Source of the DNA: Haloprofundus halobius
Lineage (GTDB): Archaea > Halobacteriota > Halobacteria > Halobacteriales > Haloferacaceae
Assembly: GCF_020097835.1 (NCBI RefSeq)
Contig: NZ_CP083666.1
Location: forward strand, 930,001-994,000
DNA length: 64,000 nucleotides
Reading direction: 5' to 3'
Shown here: positions 29,060-37,150 of the stretch, one piece after another
Layout of the letters: each line of letters begins with the position of its first letter
Numbering within the stretch: position 1 is the first letter of the stretch
The notes under the pieces: model-generated
Told to the model about the DNA's origin: nothing
The model's database searches: none
Seen by the model: the letters and a program-made list of their open reading frames with translations, nothing else
Made by a program: the position numbers and the translations under genes

Positions 29060-31420
29060 ATGAGCGCATCGGGTCCGTCCGCGGCGCTTCTCACGGCCGC
29101 CGAAGCGCTCTGCGAGGCGTACCGGCGCACGGCGCGGGCGCGCCTCCACGCGGACGACCCCGCTGTCGTCGACGCGGCGAACACGTGGGTAGCGTTCGTG
29201 AGACACTATCACGGAAGCATCTTCGAATCCGACACCGAGGCGGCGGTCGACGACGAACCGGATGCGGAATCCGAGGCGGAGGTGACGCCCGAGATGGCGA
29301 CGGAATCCGAGCACGGCCCTCGTCGTGTCGCAGACGCGCTCACCTCCGGCGAGCGCACGCTTTTTCTCGACGCGCTGGCCGTCGATTTCGTGGTCTCGGG
29401 TCTCGTCGGCGCGGTCGAAACCGCGTTCGACGTCGACTGCGCGTCTCCGCCTGCGCCCGCCTGCGTCGACGTCGACGTCGACGCCGACTTCGGACCGACG
29501 TTCGACGCCGTCCACCGACGGATCCGAACCGACCTCCGCGACGAGGACACGGCGCGACTCCTACGTGTCGAATCGGCGGACGCCGATACACTCGATTCGT
29601 TGGACACCGACACCGTGGGTGCGCTGTACGAACGAATCGTCTCGCGGCGCGCGCGACTCGCTCTCGGCGAGTACTACACGCCTCGCGGTCTCGCCGACCT
29701 CGCCCTTCCGGACGACTGCGCCGACGAGACGGTGTTGGATCCGGCGTGCGGTGCCGGCGTCTTCCTCGCCGCAGCTATCGACCGGAAACGGGCGGCGCTC
29801 TCGGGGCTCGCACCCCGGCAGGCGCTCGACCGAATCACGTCGACCGTCGTCGGCGTCGACCTCAACCCCGTCGCCGTCCGCTGTGCTCGCCTCGCGTACC
29901 TCCTCGCGTTGACGCCGCTTCTCTCGGCTGCCGACTCGCCGACGGTCGAACTGCCCGTCCACCTCGGCGACTCGCTGGGGTTACACGAGGAACCGGTCGC
30001 AGAGCCTGTCCGCTCGCCTCCGACGACCGACCTCCGCGCCGACGTGCTCGTCGGCAACCCGCCGTGGTTGACGTGGGAACGACTCGACGACCGCGCTCGG
30101 TCGCGGTGGCGCTCGCGCCACATCGACCGACTGGGTCTCTTCCCGCGGCGGGGGGCCGAGCGACTGCTCGGCCACGGCAACGACGACCTGTCGGTCCCGT
30201 TCGTCTGGGTCTGCATCGAGCGCTATCTCGAAGCGAACGGTCACGCGGCGTTCGTGCTCAAACGCGACCTGCGAAGCGGTCCGGCGGGGCGACTCCTTCG
30301 CCAACTGCGCGTCGGCGACCGGCCGCTCTCGCTGCGTCGTGTCGAGGACTTCGGCGACCTCTCGCCGTTCGGCGACCAGGTGCGCGCGGCCGCGGCCCTG
30401 TATCGGTTCACGGCCGACGACGACACCGAGTTTCCGGTGAGTCTCCGAACGTGGCGGGCACGTGACGACGGCCGCGACGGCGACGAGGCCACTTACGCTA
30501 ACGTCGACGCCGCGCCGGTTTTCGCCACCCTCGACGGGATGCATCGGACGCTCGACGCGGAGACGACGGGACTCGCTCCCGTCGACGCCGACGACTCCGC
30601 GGAGTCGTGGGTCCGCGTCGACGCCGAGCGAGCGGCGCTCGGCCCCTGCGCCCACGAGATTCGCCACGGACTCAAAGACGACGCGAAGGCGGTGTTCACC
30701 GTCGACGACGAGGTGCTCTCGGCGCTGGAGCCCGACCACGTCTACCCGTACCTCCGGTCGAAGCACGTCGTCAAGTTCGGGCTGTTCGGCTACGACCGCC
30801 ACCTCGTCCCCCAGCGGCGGACGAACGAGGGGAACGAGGCGGCGCTCGCCCGCGACTGTCCGCGGACGTACGACTACCTCGACGACCACCGCGAGACGCT
30901 CGACACGCGGGCGTCGACGTGGTTCGACGGCGGCCCCTTCTACAACCTCTTCGGACTCGGGCCGTACACGTGGGCCGACTACAAGGTCGTCTGGTGTCGA
31001 CTGGGGTTCAAACCCCACTTCGTCGTCGTCTCGGCGGTCGACGACCCGGAACTCGGGGAGAAAACGGTCGTTCCCGGCGACCACTGCATGTTCGTCGCCA
31101 CCGACGACCGTCGGGAGGCGCACCTGCTCTGCGGGTTGCTCAACTCCGCGCCCTACCAGCGTTGCCTGCGCGACATCGGTGGGAAGGGGAAGGCGAGCCT
31201 CTCGAAGAGCACCGTCTCGAAGCTCTACCTGCCCGAGTGGCACGACGACCCGCTGTTTCGACGTATCGCCGACTGCTCGGAGCGAGCGCACGGCATCGTC
31301 CCCGACCACGTCGACGTGAGCAAGCGCGAGTACAACCGGACGACGATTCCCGAACTGGAGGCCGTGATAGGCGACCTCGACCGCGCCGTCGAGCGGTTGC
31401 TCGCCGAGCGCGATGAGTAA
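29060..31420 (+). CDS. N6-adenine DNA methyltransferase, Eco57I/PglX-like, orphan
   Basis: The protein has 786 residues. The N-terminal 200 are helical and acidic with no recognised nuclease motif. The methyltransferase core follows: RARLALGEYYTPRGLADLAL, motif I TVLDPACGAGVFLAAAI near residue 228, GVDLNPVAVRCARLAYLLAL, and catalytic motif IV VLVGNPPWLTWER near 330. The C-terminal half (VFTVDDEVLSALEPDHVYPY, GGPFYNLFGLGPYTWADYKV, then HCMFVATDDRREAHLLCGLL) looks like a target-recognition domain with the TaqI-like pattern. No restriction, BREX or DISARM partner is adjacent. tRNA-Tyr starts 35 bases downstream. Cytosine versus adenine is settled by NPPW; specificity unknown. Confidence 0.88.
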   Translation: MSASGPSAALLTAAEALCEAYRRTARARLHADDPAVVDAANTWVAFVRHYHGSIFESDTEAAVDDEPDAESEAEVTPEMATESEHGPRRVADALTSGERTLFLDALAVDFVVSGLVGAVETAFDVDCASPPAPACVDVDVDADFGPTFDAVHRRIRTDLRDEDTARLLRVESADADTLDSLDTDTVGALYERIVSRRARLALGEYYTPRGLADLALPDDCADETVLDPACGAGVFLAAAIDRKRAALSGLAPRQALDRITSTVVGVDLNPVAVRCARLAYLLALTPLLSAADSPTVELPVHLGDSLGLHEEPVAEPVRSPPTTDLRADVLVGNPPWLTWERLDDRARSRWRSRHIDRLGLFPRRGAERLLGHGNDDLSVPFVWVCIERYLEANGHAAFVLKRDLRSGPAGRLLRQLRVGDRPLSLRRVEDFGDLSPFGDQVRAAAALYRFTADDDTEFPVSLRTWRARDDGRDGDEATYANVDAAPVFATLDGMHRTLDAETTGLAPVDADDSAESWVRVDAERAALGPCAHEIRHGLKDDAKAVFTVDDEVLSALEPDHVYPYLRSKHVVKFGLFGYDRHLVPQRRTNEGNEAALARDCPRTYDYLDDHRETLDTRASTWFDGGPFYNLFGLGPYTWADYKVVWCRLGFKPHFVVVSAVDDPELGEKTVVPGDHCMFVATDDRREAHLLCGLLNSAPYQRCLRDIGGKGKASLSKSTVSKLYLPEWHDDPLFRRIADCSERAHGIVPDHVDVSKREYNRTTIPELEAVIGDLDRAVERLLAERDE

Positions 31421-31454
31421 TTCTTAAGTTCGACAGTCGACCTATCTTCAGGTA

Positions 31455-31528
31455 CCGCTCTTAGCTCAGCCTGGCAGAGCAGCCGACTGTAGATCGGCTT
31501 GTCCCCCGTTCAAATCGGGGAGAGCGGA
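31455..31528 (+). tRNA. tRNA-Tyr (anticodon GTA)
   Basis: 74 bases. Acceptor CCGCTCT pairs with AGAGCGG, discriminator A. The anticodon stem-loop GCCGACTGTAGATCGGC gives anticodon GTA. The T-arm is CCCCGTTCAAATCGGGG. No CCA is encoded and no intron is seen. Confidence 0.97.
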
Positions 31529-31934
31529 CTGAACTTCAGCACTAGTGAGCGAAGCGAATCTGTGCTGAATGTGAAGGACTGCTCTCCTGCGAACGAAGTG
31601 ACCAGTAACACGTCCATCTCGACCCGATTTGAGCAGGGAGGTGAGCAAGCGGAGCGAGCGAACGGGAACGACCGAGTTCAAATCACCGTGACTTCGCTTT
31701 CGCTCGTCACGAGCCCTCGTTCGCTTCGTCTGCGGACGGCCCGAAAGTCGTCCGCACGGCCTGCGCGACCTTCGGTCTCGCTTCGCTCACGAGGACGGGG
31801 CGAGCGGACATCCACCGCGAGTAGCGGAGTAACCACCCGACAGATAGCCGCCGAGAGTGGCATCCCGACCGTTTCGAGTCGTGCTTCCGACCCGAATCGC
31901 CGTCGTTTACCCGATGGACGGACGACTCTCGCCG
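31529..31934. other. Degenerate module downstream of tRNA-Tyr with T-arm copies
   Basis: No gene is supported in these 406 bases. Within 31576-31690 the order is CTGCTCTCCTGCGAACGAAG, CCCGATTTGAGCAGGGAG (an inverted copy of the tRNA-Tyr T-arm TCAAATCGGG), a run rich in GCGGAGCGAGCG, and GAGTTCAAATCACCG (a direct copy). TTCAGCAC (about 31533) and GTGCTGAA (about 31562) can pair as another hairpin. A matching module follows tRNA-Lys at 61972. Possible remnants of integration at the tRNA, or a functional post-tRNA element; neither is proven. Confidence 0.6.
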
Positions 31935-32342
31935 ATGCCAGCGTTCGCCTACGAGATCGACCTCGAAGTCCGCTTCCGCGACCTCGACCCGCTCGGCCAC
32001 GTCAACCACGCCGTCCACGCCAGTTACTGTGAGCAGGCGCGCATCCGCTACCTCCGCGACGTGCTCGGCTTCACCGGCGACGACGTCCCGATGGTCGTCG
32101 CCAACCTCGAACTCGACTACCGGAAGCCCATCACGTTCGACGACGATCTCACGGTGGCCGTCGCGGTGACGACCCTCGGCGAGTCGAGTTTCACGATGGC
32201 GTACGAACTACGCGCGGACGACGAGACGGCCGCCACCGCCGAGACGACGCAGGTCGTCATCGACCCCGAGACCCATCGTCCGACGCCGGTGCCGACGGCG
32301 TGGCGGGAGCGACTCGTCGACCACGAACCGGCGCTCGACTGA
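31935..32342 (+). CDS. Hot-dog fold acyl-CoA thioesterase (4HBT family)
   Basis: The protein has 135 residues. The 4HBT signature is clear: VRFRDLDPLGHVNHAVHASY (Asp and His-Asn active-site region) followed by YCEQARIRYLRDVLG. Then VVANLELDYRKPITFDDDLT and a strand TTQVVIDPETHRPTPVP. These enzymes release CoA from short or hydroxybenzoyl acyl-CoA esters. The ATG at 31935 is used; one at 31914 would add seven residues. Stand-alone gene; substrate unknown. Confidence 0.9.
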   Translation: MPAFAYEIDLEVRFRDLDPLGHVNHAVHASYCEQARIRYLRDVLGFTGDDVPMVVANLELDYRKPITFDDDLTVAVAVTTLGESSFTMAYELRADDETAATAETTQVVIDPETHRPTPVPTAWRERLVDHEPALD

Positions 32343-32513
32343 GACGACGTGGGATCTGTGCAATTCGTGAACTTTGCAAAATTTATGGGCATTCTCGAAT
32401 TTGTCGACTCTGCTCACTTCGTCACCTCTGCTCACTTCGCCACCTCTGTCACCACTCTCAACTCTCTGGAGATGCTCCCCGAAGAACGCCTCCGGGCGAG
32501 CTGACGCCACGCA

Positions 32514-32519
32514 TTTATA
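32514..32519 (+). promoter_or_regulatory. TATA box of the archaeosine operon
   Basis: TTTATA at 32514-32519 is about 25 bases before the queD ATG at 32542, predicting a leaderless mRNA. Upstream, TCTGCTCACTTCG(T/C)CACC occurs twice in tandem (about 32407-32444), a possible but untested control element. Confidence 0.75.
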
Positions 32520-32541
32520 CTGGAAGCGATATTCTCCGGAT

Positions 32542-33003
32542 ATGACTCGGAGCGTACTCGAAGACGACTCGGATGATCTCGCCTCCCGCGCCGGCGAGCG
32601 AGTCCTCCACATCGGCCGCGACCGGCCCATCCGCATCAGCGCGGGTCACCGTCTCATGCACCACGACGGGAAGTGTAGCCGCCCGCACGGTCACAACTAC
32701 GAGATTTCGGTCCGCCTCGTCGGCGAGCTCACCGAGGAGGGGTGGGTCGTCGACAAGGGCGAGGTCACGGCGATTATCGACGAATGGGACCACATGTTCC
32801 TCCTCGAAGACGGCGACCCGCTGGTCGAGGCGTTCGCCGCCGCCGGCGACGCCGACGCGACGGTCGTTCTCGACGCGCCGCCAACCGCCGAAGTGATGAG
32901 CGTCCTCTTGGAGGAGAAGCTCTCCGAGGCGTTGCCCGACACCGTCCGTGACGTCGCCGTCGAGGTGAGCGAGACGAGCGAACTCTGTGGTGGCGGTTTC
33001 TGA
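32542..33003 (+). CDS. queD: 6-carboxytetrahydropterin synthase QueD (PTPS family)
   Basis: The protein has 153 residues. The zinc-binding His residues are in ISAGHRLMHHDGKCSRPHGH followed by NYEISVRLVG; the catalytic Cys is in GKCSRPHGH. Later WVVDKGEVTAIIDEWDHMFL holds the conserved Asp-His, and VSETSELCGGGF closes the pterin site. It makes carboxytetrahydropterin, the second step towards the 7-deazaguanine base of archaeosine in tRNA. First gene of a three-gene set; its TGA is 2 bases before the queE ATG. Confidence 0.93.
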   Translation: MTRSVLEDDSDDLASRAGERVLHIGRDRPIRISAGHRLMHHDGKCSRPHGHNYEISVRLVGELTEEGWVVDKGEVTAIIDEWDHMFLLEDGDPLVEAFAAAGDADATVVLDAPPTAEVMSVLLEEKLSEALPDTVRDVAVEVSETSELCGGGF

Positions 33004-33005
33004 CC

Positions 33006-33800
33006 ATGCCCGTCACCTCGAACGTCGACGACCGCGAACGCGGCGGCGCTGAGCGACTCGCCGCCGACGCCCCCGACGGCGACGCGCTCCCGATAAACGA
33101 GTTGTTCGTCTCGCTGCAGGGAGAGGGGAAACTCGCGGGCGTCCCGAGCGTCTTCGTCCGGACCAGCGGCTGTAACCTCCGCTGCTGGTTCTGCGACTCC
33201 TATCACACCTCGTGGGAGCCGACCCACGCGTGGATGGGCCTCGACGAGATTCTGGCGGAAATCGAGTCGTTCGACGCCGACCACGTCGTCCTGACGGGCG
33301 GCGAACCGCTGATTCACGACGCGTCGGCGACGCTTCTCGAAGAACTCGCCGAGCGAGGCTACCACACCACCGTCGAGACCAACGGAACCATCGTCCCCGA
33401 CGCACCGGTCGACCTGGCGAGTATCAGCCCGAAACTCGCGAGCAGTACGCCGACGCCCGAACGCGACCCCACGGGTGAGGGCGAGTGGACCGAGCGCCAC
33501 GAGAAGCGCCGCATCGACCTCGACGCGCTCGCGACGCTCGTCGACCGCTTCGACTTCCAGTTGAAGTTCGTCGTCACCGGTGTCGACGACATGCCCGAAA
33601 TCGAGACGCTGGTCGCCGACCTCCGCGAGGCGTCGAACATGCCCATCTACGACGACGACGTGCTGTTGATGCCCGAAGGGCAGACCCGCGAACAGTTGGA
33701 CGCCACGCGCGCCACCGTCGCCGACCTGGCGCTCGAACACGGCTACCGCTACACTCCCCGAATCCACGTCGATCTGTGGAACGACGCGCCCGAAAAATAA
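33006..33800 (+). CDS. queE: 7-carboxy-7-deazaguanine synthase QueE (radical SAM)
   Basis: The protein has 264 residues. After a 25-residue acidic lead comes INELFVSLQGEGKLAGVPSV, the QueE start. The radical SAM cluster motif is SGCNLRCWFCDSYHTSWEPT (CxxxCxxC near residues 56-63). VVLTGGEPLIHD is the GGEP SAM-binding motif, and TTVETNGTIVP follows. It converts carboxytetrahydropterin to 7-carboxy-7-deazaguanine. Its position between queD and queC is the expected pathway order. The longer internal loop is common in haloarchaeal forms. Confidence 0.95.
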   Translation: MPVTSNVDDRERGGAERLAADAPDGDALPINELFVSLQGEGKLAGVPSVFVRTSGCNLRCWFCDSYHTSWEPTHAWMGLDEILAEIESFDADHVVLTGGEPLIHDASATLLEELAERGYHTTVETNGTIVPDAPVDLASISPKLASSTPTPERDPTGEGEWTERHEKRRIDLDALATLVDRFDFQLKFVVTGVDDMPEIETLVADLREASNMPIYDDDVLLMPEGQTREQLDATRATVADLALEHGYRYTPRIHVDLWNDAPEK

Positions 33801-33817
33801 CCCTCCCTCACTCACCG

Positions 33818-34561
33818 ATGAATCCCGACAACTCCGAAAACGCAGATTCGACCCCGACCGACGACGACACCAGCGAGAAACGCGCCGTCGTGCTCGTCTC
33901 CGGCGGGATGGACAGCGCGACGACCGCCTACGAGGCGGAGGGGCGCGGCTACGACCTCTACTTCCTGCACACCTCCTACGGCCAGAAGACCGAGACCAGA
34001 GAGTACGACTGCGCGAGGAAACTCGCCGACGAGATGGGCGCGCGCGACTTCCTGCACATCGAGACTGACCACCTGAAGCGCATCGGCGCGTCGAGCCTCA
34101 CCGACGACGCGATGGCCGTCGCGGACGCGGACACCGAGAGCGACGACATCCCGGACACCTACGTCCCGTTCCGCAACGCGAACCTGCTGTCGATGGCCGT
34201 CTCGTACGCCGAAGCCACCGACTGCGAGGCCGTCTTCGTCGGCGCGCACTCCGAGGACTACGCGGGCTACCCCGACTGCCGCCCGGCGTTCTTCGAGGCG
34301 TTCGAGGCGATGGTCGACGTGGGGACGAAACCCGAGACGAACGTCTCGGTCGAGGTTCCGTTCGTGAACGACTCGAAGACCGACATCGCCGCCCGCGGCG
34401 TCGAACTCGGCGTCCCGTTCGAGCACACCTGGAGCTGCTACCGCGCCGAGGAACCCGCCTGCGGCACCTGCGACTCCTGCGCCTATCGGCTGCAGGCGTT
34501 CCAGAACGTCGGCGTCCGCGACCCCATCGAGTACGCCGAACGGCCGCAGTACGCCGACTGA
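33818..34561 (+). CDS. queC: 7-cyano-7-deazaguanine synthase QueC
   Basis: The protein has 247 residues. The PP-loop ATP motif AVVLVSGGMDSATTAYEAEG is near residues 23-42. Then HTSYGQKTETREYDCARKLA and YVPFRNANLLSMAVSYAEAT. The zinc site is HTWSCYRAEEPACGTCDSCA (four Cys). It makes preQ0, the nitrile base inserted in archaeal tRNA at position 15 by arcTGT and then made into archaeosine. arcTGT is not in this window. It is the last gene of the set, with tandem 22-bp repeats starting in the stop codon. Confidence 0.95.
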   Translation: MNPDNSENADSTPTDDDTSEKRAVVLVSGGMDSATTAYEAEGRGYDLYFLHTSYGQKTETREYDCARKLADEMGARDFLHIETDHLKRIGASSLTDDAMAVADADTESDDIPDTYVPFRNANLLSMAVSYAEATDCEAVFVGAHSEDYAGYPDCRPAFFEAFEAMVDVGTKPETNVSVEVPFVNDSKTDIAARGVELGVPFEHTWSCYRAEEPACGTCDSCAYRLQAFQNVGVRDPIEYAERPQYAD

Positions 34562-34618
34562 TTCGCCGAGTCAGCCGTACTGATTCGCCGAGCCAACCGT
34601 ATTGATTCGTCGGTCGAC
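34559..34618. repeat. 22-bp tandem repeats overlapping the queC stop
   Basis: TGATTCGCCGAGTCAGCCGT(AC) at 34559-34580 and TGATTCGCCGAGCCAACCGT(AT) at 34581-34602 are adjacent copies; TGATTCGTCGGTCGAC is a shortened third. The first TGA is the queC stop codon. Another TGATTCGCCG occurs near 34649. Confidence 0.8.
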
Positions 34619-34700
34619 TTCCGCGTAGCGACCCCCCGCGACCACCGGTGATTCGCCGCGACCACCCATCGTTTTCACGCCTCCGCACGACCGACGAGCG

Positions 34701-35483
34701 ATGACCGAACGCACCGAGTCGGACGCCGGCACGGGCCGAAAGCGCGAGAACGCGCGCTCGTTCGGACGCGCGGCCTCGGCGTACTTCGACAGCGACGTCC
34801 ACCGTCGCGGCGACGGCGACGACCTGCAGACCCTCGCCGAGTGGTGCACCGGTGCCGACCGCGCGCTCGACGTGGCGACGGGCGCAGGTCACACCGCGGG
34901 AGCGCTCGCCGACGGGGGCGTCCCCGAGGTGGTCGCCGCCGACATCGCGCCGGAGATGGTCGCCACCGCGACGCGCGAGTACCGCGTCTCGGGCGTCGTC
35001 GCCGACGCCGAGCGCCTCCCGTTCGCGGACGACGCGTTCGACGCCCTTACGTGTCGTATCGCCGCCCACCACTTCCCCGACCCCGAGGCGTTCGCCTCGG
35101 AGGTCGCCAGAGTGCTCGAACCGGGCGGCGTCCTCGCCTTCGAGGACAACGTCGCGCCCGAAGACGACGACCTCGCGGCGTTCCTCGACGGGGTAGAGCG
35201 CATCCGCGACCCGACGCACGTCTCGCTGTATTCGGAGTCGCGGTGGCGCGAGCGATTCGAATCGGTCGGCCTGTCCGTCGCCGAGTCGGCGGTGACGAAG
35301 ATGCGTCTCGAATACGGACCGTGGGTCGAACGCACCGACGTTCCGGCCGCCGACCGTGCGGAACTCGAACGCCGATTTCGAAACGCGCCCGACGCGGCGC
35401 GCGACCTGTACGAGATCGAACTCGACGGCGACGACGTTCGCGCGTTCTCGAACCGCAAGGTCCTGCTGCGGGCCGTCGCGTAA
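34701..35483 (+). CDS. Class I SAM-dependent methyltransferase (UbiE-like)
   Basis: The protein has 260 residues. Motif I is ALDVATGAGHTAGALADGGV near residues 55-74. Then VVAADIAPEMVATATRE, VVADAERLPFADDAFDALTC, AAHHFPDPEAFASEVARVLE and PGGVLAFEDNVAPEDD. This is the Methyltransf_11 or UbiE/COQ5-like layout. The AHHFPD variant is common in small-molecule methylases. The start at ATG 34701 is clear. Substrate unknown. It follows the que genes by about 140 bases but its function need not be related. Confidence 0.87.
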   Translation: MTERTESDAGTGRKRENARSFGRAASAYFDSDVHRRGDGDDLQTLAEWCTGADRALDVATGAGHTAGALADGGVPEVVAADIAPEMVATATREYRVSGVVADAERLPFADDAFDALTCRIAAHHFPDPEAFASEVARVLEPGGVLAFEDNVAPEDDDLAAFLDGVERIRDPTHVSLYSESRWRERFESVGLSVAESAVTKMRLEYGPWVERTDVPAADRAELERRFRNAPDAARDLYEIELDGDDVRAFSNRKVLLRAVA

Positions 35484-35531
35484 CGCGGGAGGCCGAGAGT
35501 TCTTATCACCGTCTACGACCTCTGTACACGT

Positions 35532-36125
35532 ATGACACACGTGGCTGTCGTCGGCGGGGGACCGGCCGGGCTCAGCGCCGCGTTGTTCGCGGCCAAAAAC
35601 GGGCTCGAAGTGACCGTGTTCGACACCGACGCGACGCCGATGCACCGCGCGCGGCTGTTCAACTACCTCGGCGTCGGCGAGAGCGACGGCGTCGACGGTA
35701 CGGCGTTCGTCGAGCGCGCGCGGCGACAGGTCGACCGCTACGGCGTCGACTGGCGACACGAGACCGTGACGGGGCTGCTGAAAGACGGCTCGGAGTTCGT
35801 CGTCACGACCGACGCGGGCGAGTGCGCCGCCGACTACGTCGTCCTCGCCTCGGGTCGGGCGCGCGAACTCGCCGCCGAGTTGGGCTGCGACCGCACCGCC
35901 GACGGTACCGTCGTCGCCGACAGAGACGGCCGGACGAGCGTCGCCGGCGTCTACGCCGCCGGGTGGGTCGCTCGCGGAGAGAAAGTACAGGCGATCATCT
36001 CGGCCGGCGACGGGGCGGCCGCCGCACTCGACATCCTGAGCGAGGTCCGGGGAGCCCCGTTTCACGACTTCGACTACGCTGACGCGGACAGGGACGCGGA
36101 CGACGGAAAACGCTCCGCCACGTGA
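35532..36125 (+). CDS. Short FAD-dependent thioredoxin reductase-like oxidoreductase
   Basis: The protein has 197 residues. The FAD dinucleotide motif VAVVGGGPAGLSAALFAAKN is at residues 4-23. The second FAD motif is TSVAGVYAAGWVARGEKVQA, followed by IISAGDGAAAALDILSE. The NAD(P)H domain and the CxxC redox pair of thioredoxin reductase are absent, so it has only the FAD part. Such short forms occur in haloarchaea. Electron partner unknown. Stand-alone gene 48 bases after the methyltransferase. Confidence 0.83.
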   Translation: MTHVAVVGGGPAGLSAALFAAKNGLEVTVFDTDATPMHRARLFNYLGVGESDGVDGTAFVERARRQVDRYGVDWRHETVTGLLKDGSEFVVTTDAGECAADYVVLASGRARELAAELGCDRTADGTVVADRDGRTSVAGVYAAGWVARGEKVQAIISAGDGAAAALDILSEVRGAPFHDFDYADADRDADDGKRSAT

Positions 36126-36179
36126 GTTCTGACTACCGCATTCGCAACCGGTAAACGTCCGCTGTTCGTCGGGCGTCAC

Positions 36180-37112
36180 GTGCAGTTCGACGCCGAGGCC
36201 CGCGTTTCGCCGCTGGCCGGACTCGCCGTCGCGATTCTGGCAGTCAGCACCAGCGCCATCCTCGTCACGTGGAGCGAGGCACCGAGCCTCGTCAAAGCGT
36301 TCTACCGCGTGCTGTTCACGCTCGCGCTCGTCGCCCCCGTCGCGCTCGCCCGCAACGGCGGCGATTTCGCCCGAATAAGTCGTCGCGACCTGTTCTTCGC
36401 CGGTGTCTCGGGCGCGGCGCTGGCGCTACACTTCGCCTCGTGGTTCGAGAGCCTCGACTGGACCTCAGTCGCCGCGAGCGTGACGCTCGTGCAGGCGCAA
36501 CCGCTGTTCGTCGCCCTCGGCGCGTGGGCGCTGCTGGACGAACGCGTCACCGGCCGGACCGTCGTCGGCATCGCAATCGCACTCGTCGGGATGGTCGTCA
36601 TGTCGCTCGGCGACTTTCTCACCGGCGCCGCGGTCGTCGGCGAGGACCCCCTCTACGGCAACGCGCTCGCCGTCGTCGGCGCGGTCACCGCGGCCGGATA
36701 CGTGCTCGCCGGACGCTCGCTGCGCCAGCGCGTCGCGCTATTTCCGTACGTCACCGTGGTCTACGGCGTCTGCGCGCTCGTCCTGCTGGCGCTGACGCTC
36801 GCCCGCGGCCTCCCCCTGTTCGACTACGCCGCCGAAGAGTGGCTCCTGTTCGCGGCGATGGCGCTGGGTCCGGGGCTGTTCGGCCACACCGTCATCAACT
36901 GGGCGCTCGCGCACCTCGAATCGAGCGTCGTCAGCGTCTCGCTGCTCGGCGAGCCCGTCGGCAGCACGCTGCTGGCGCTCGTGTTGCTCTCGCAGGTGCC
37001 GACGCCCGCGACGCTCGCCGGCGGGGCCGTCGTCCTCGGCGGCATCTACGTCACCGCCTCGGCGCGCGGCAGAGACGCTCCGAGCGACGAAGCCGCCGTC
37101 GCCGACGCCTGA
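36180..37112 (+). CDS. EamA/DMT-family transporter
   Basis: The protein has 310 residues with about ten membrane segments in two five-helix halves. The first half starts LAGLAVAILAVSTSAILVTW and contains GAALALHFASWFESLDWTSV then ASVTLVQAQPLFVALGAWAL. The second includes AYVLAGRS-like GYVLAGRSLRQRV and GPGLFGHTVINWALAHLESS followed by VVSVSLLGEPVGSTLLALVL. These match the drug/metabolite transporter family. The start is GTG. Substrate unknown. Confidence 0.9.
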   Translation: MQFDAEARVSPLAGLAVAILAVSTSAILVTWSEAPSLVKAFYRVLFTLALVAPVALARNGGDFARISRRDLFFAGVSGAALALHFASWFESLDWTSVAASVTLVQAQPLFVALGAWALLDERVTGRTVVGIAIALVGMVVMSLGDFLTGAAVVGEDPLYGNALAVVGAVTAAGYVLAGRSLRQRVALFPYVTVVYGVCALVLLALTLARGLPLFDYAAEEWLLFAAMALGPGLFGHTVINWALAHLESSVVSVSLLGEPVGSTLLALVLLSQVPTPATLAGGAVVLGGIYVTASARGRDAPSDEAAVADA

Positions 37113-37150
37113 CGTCGAACTCTCGGGTCTCTTGGGTCTGTCGCACGTGC

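Noticed and set aside
31455-31860. Integrated mobile element at tRNA-Tyr
   Set aside because: No integrase gene or full-length att duplication is visible; only short T-arm copies, reported as a separate observation.
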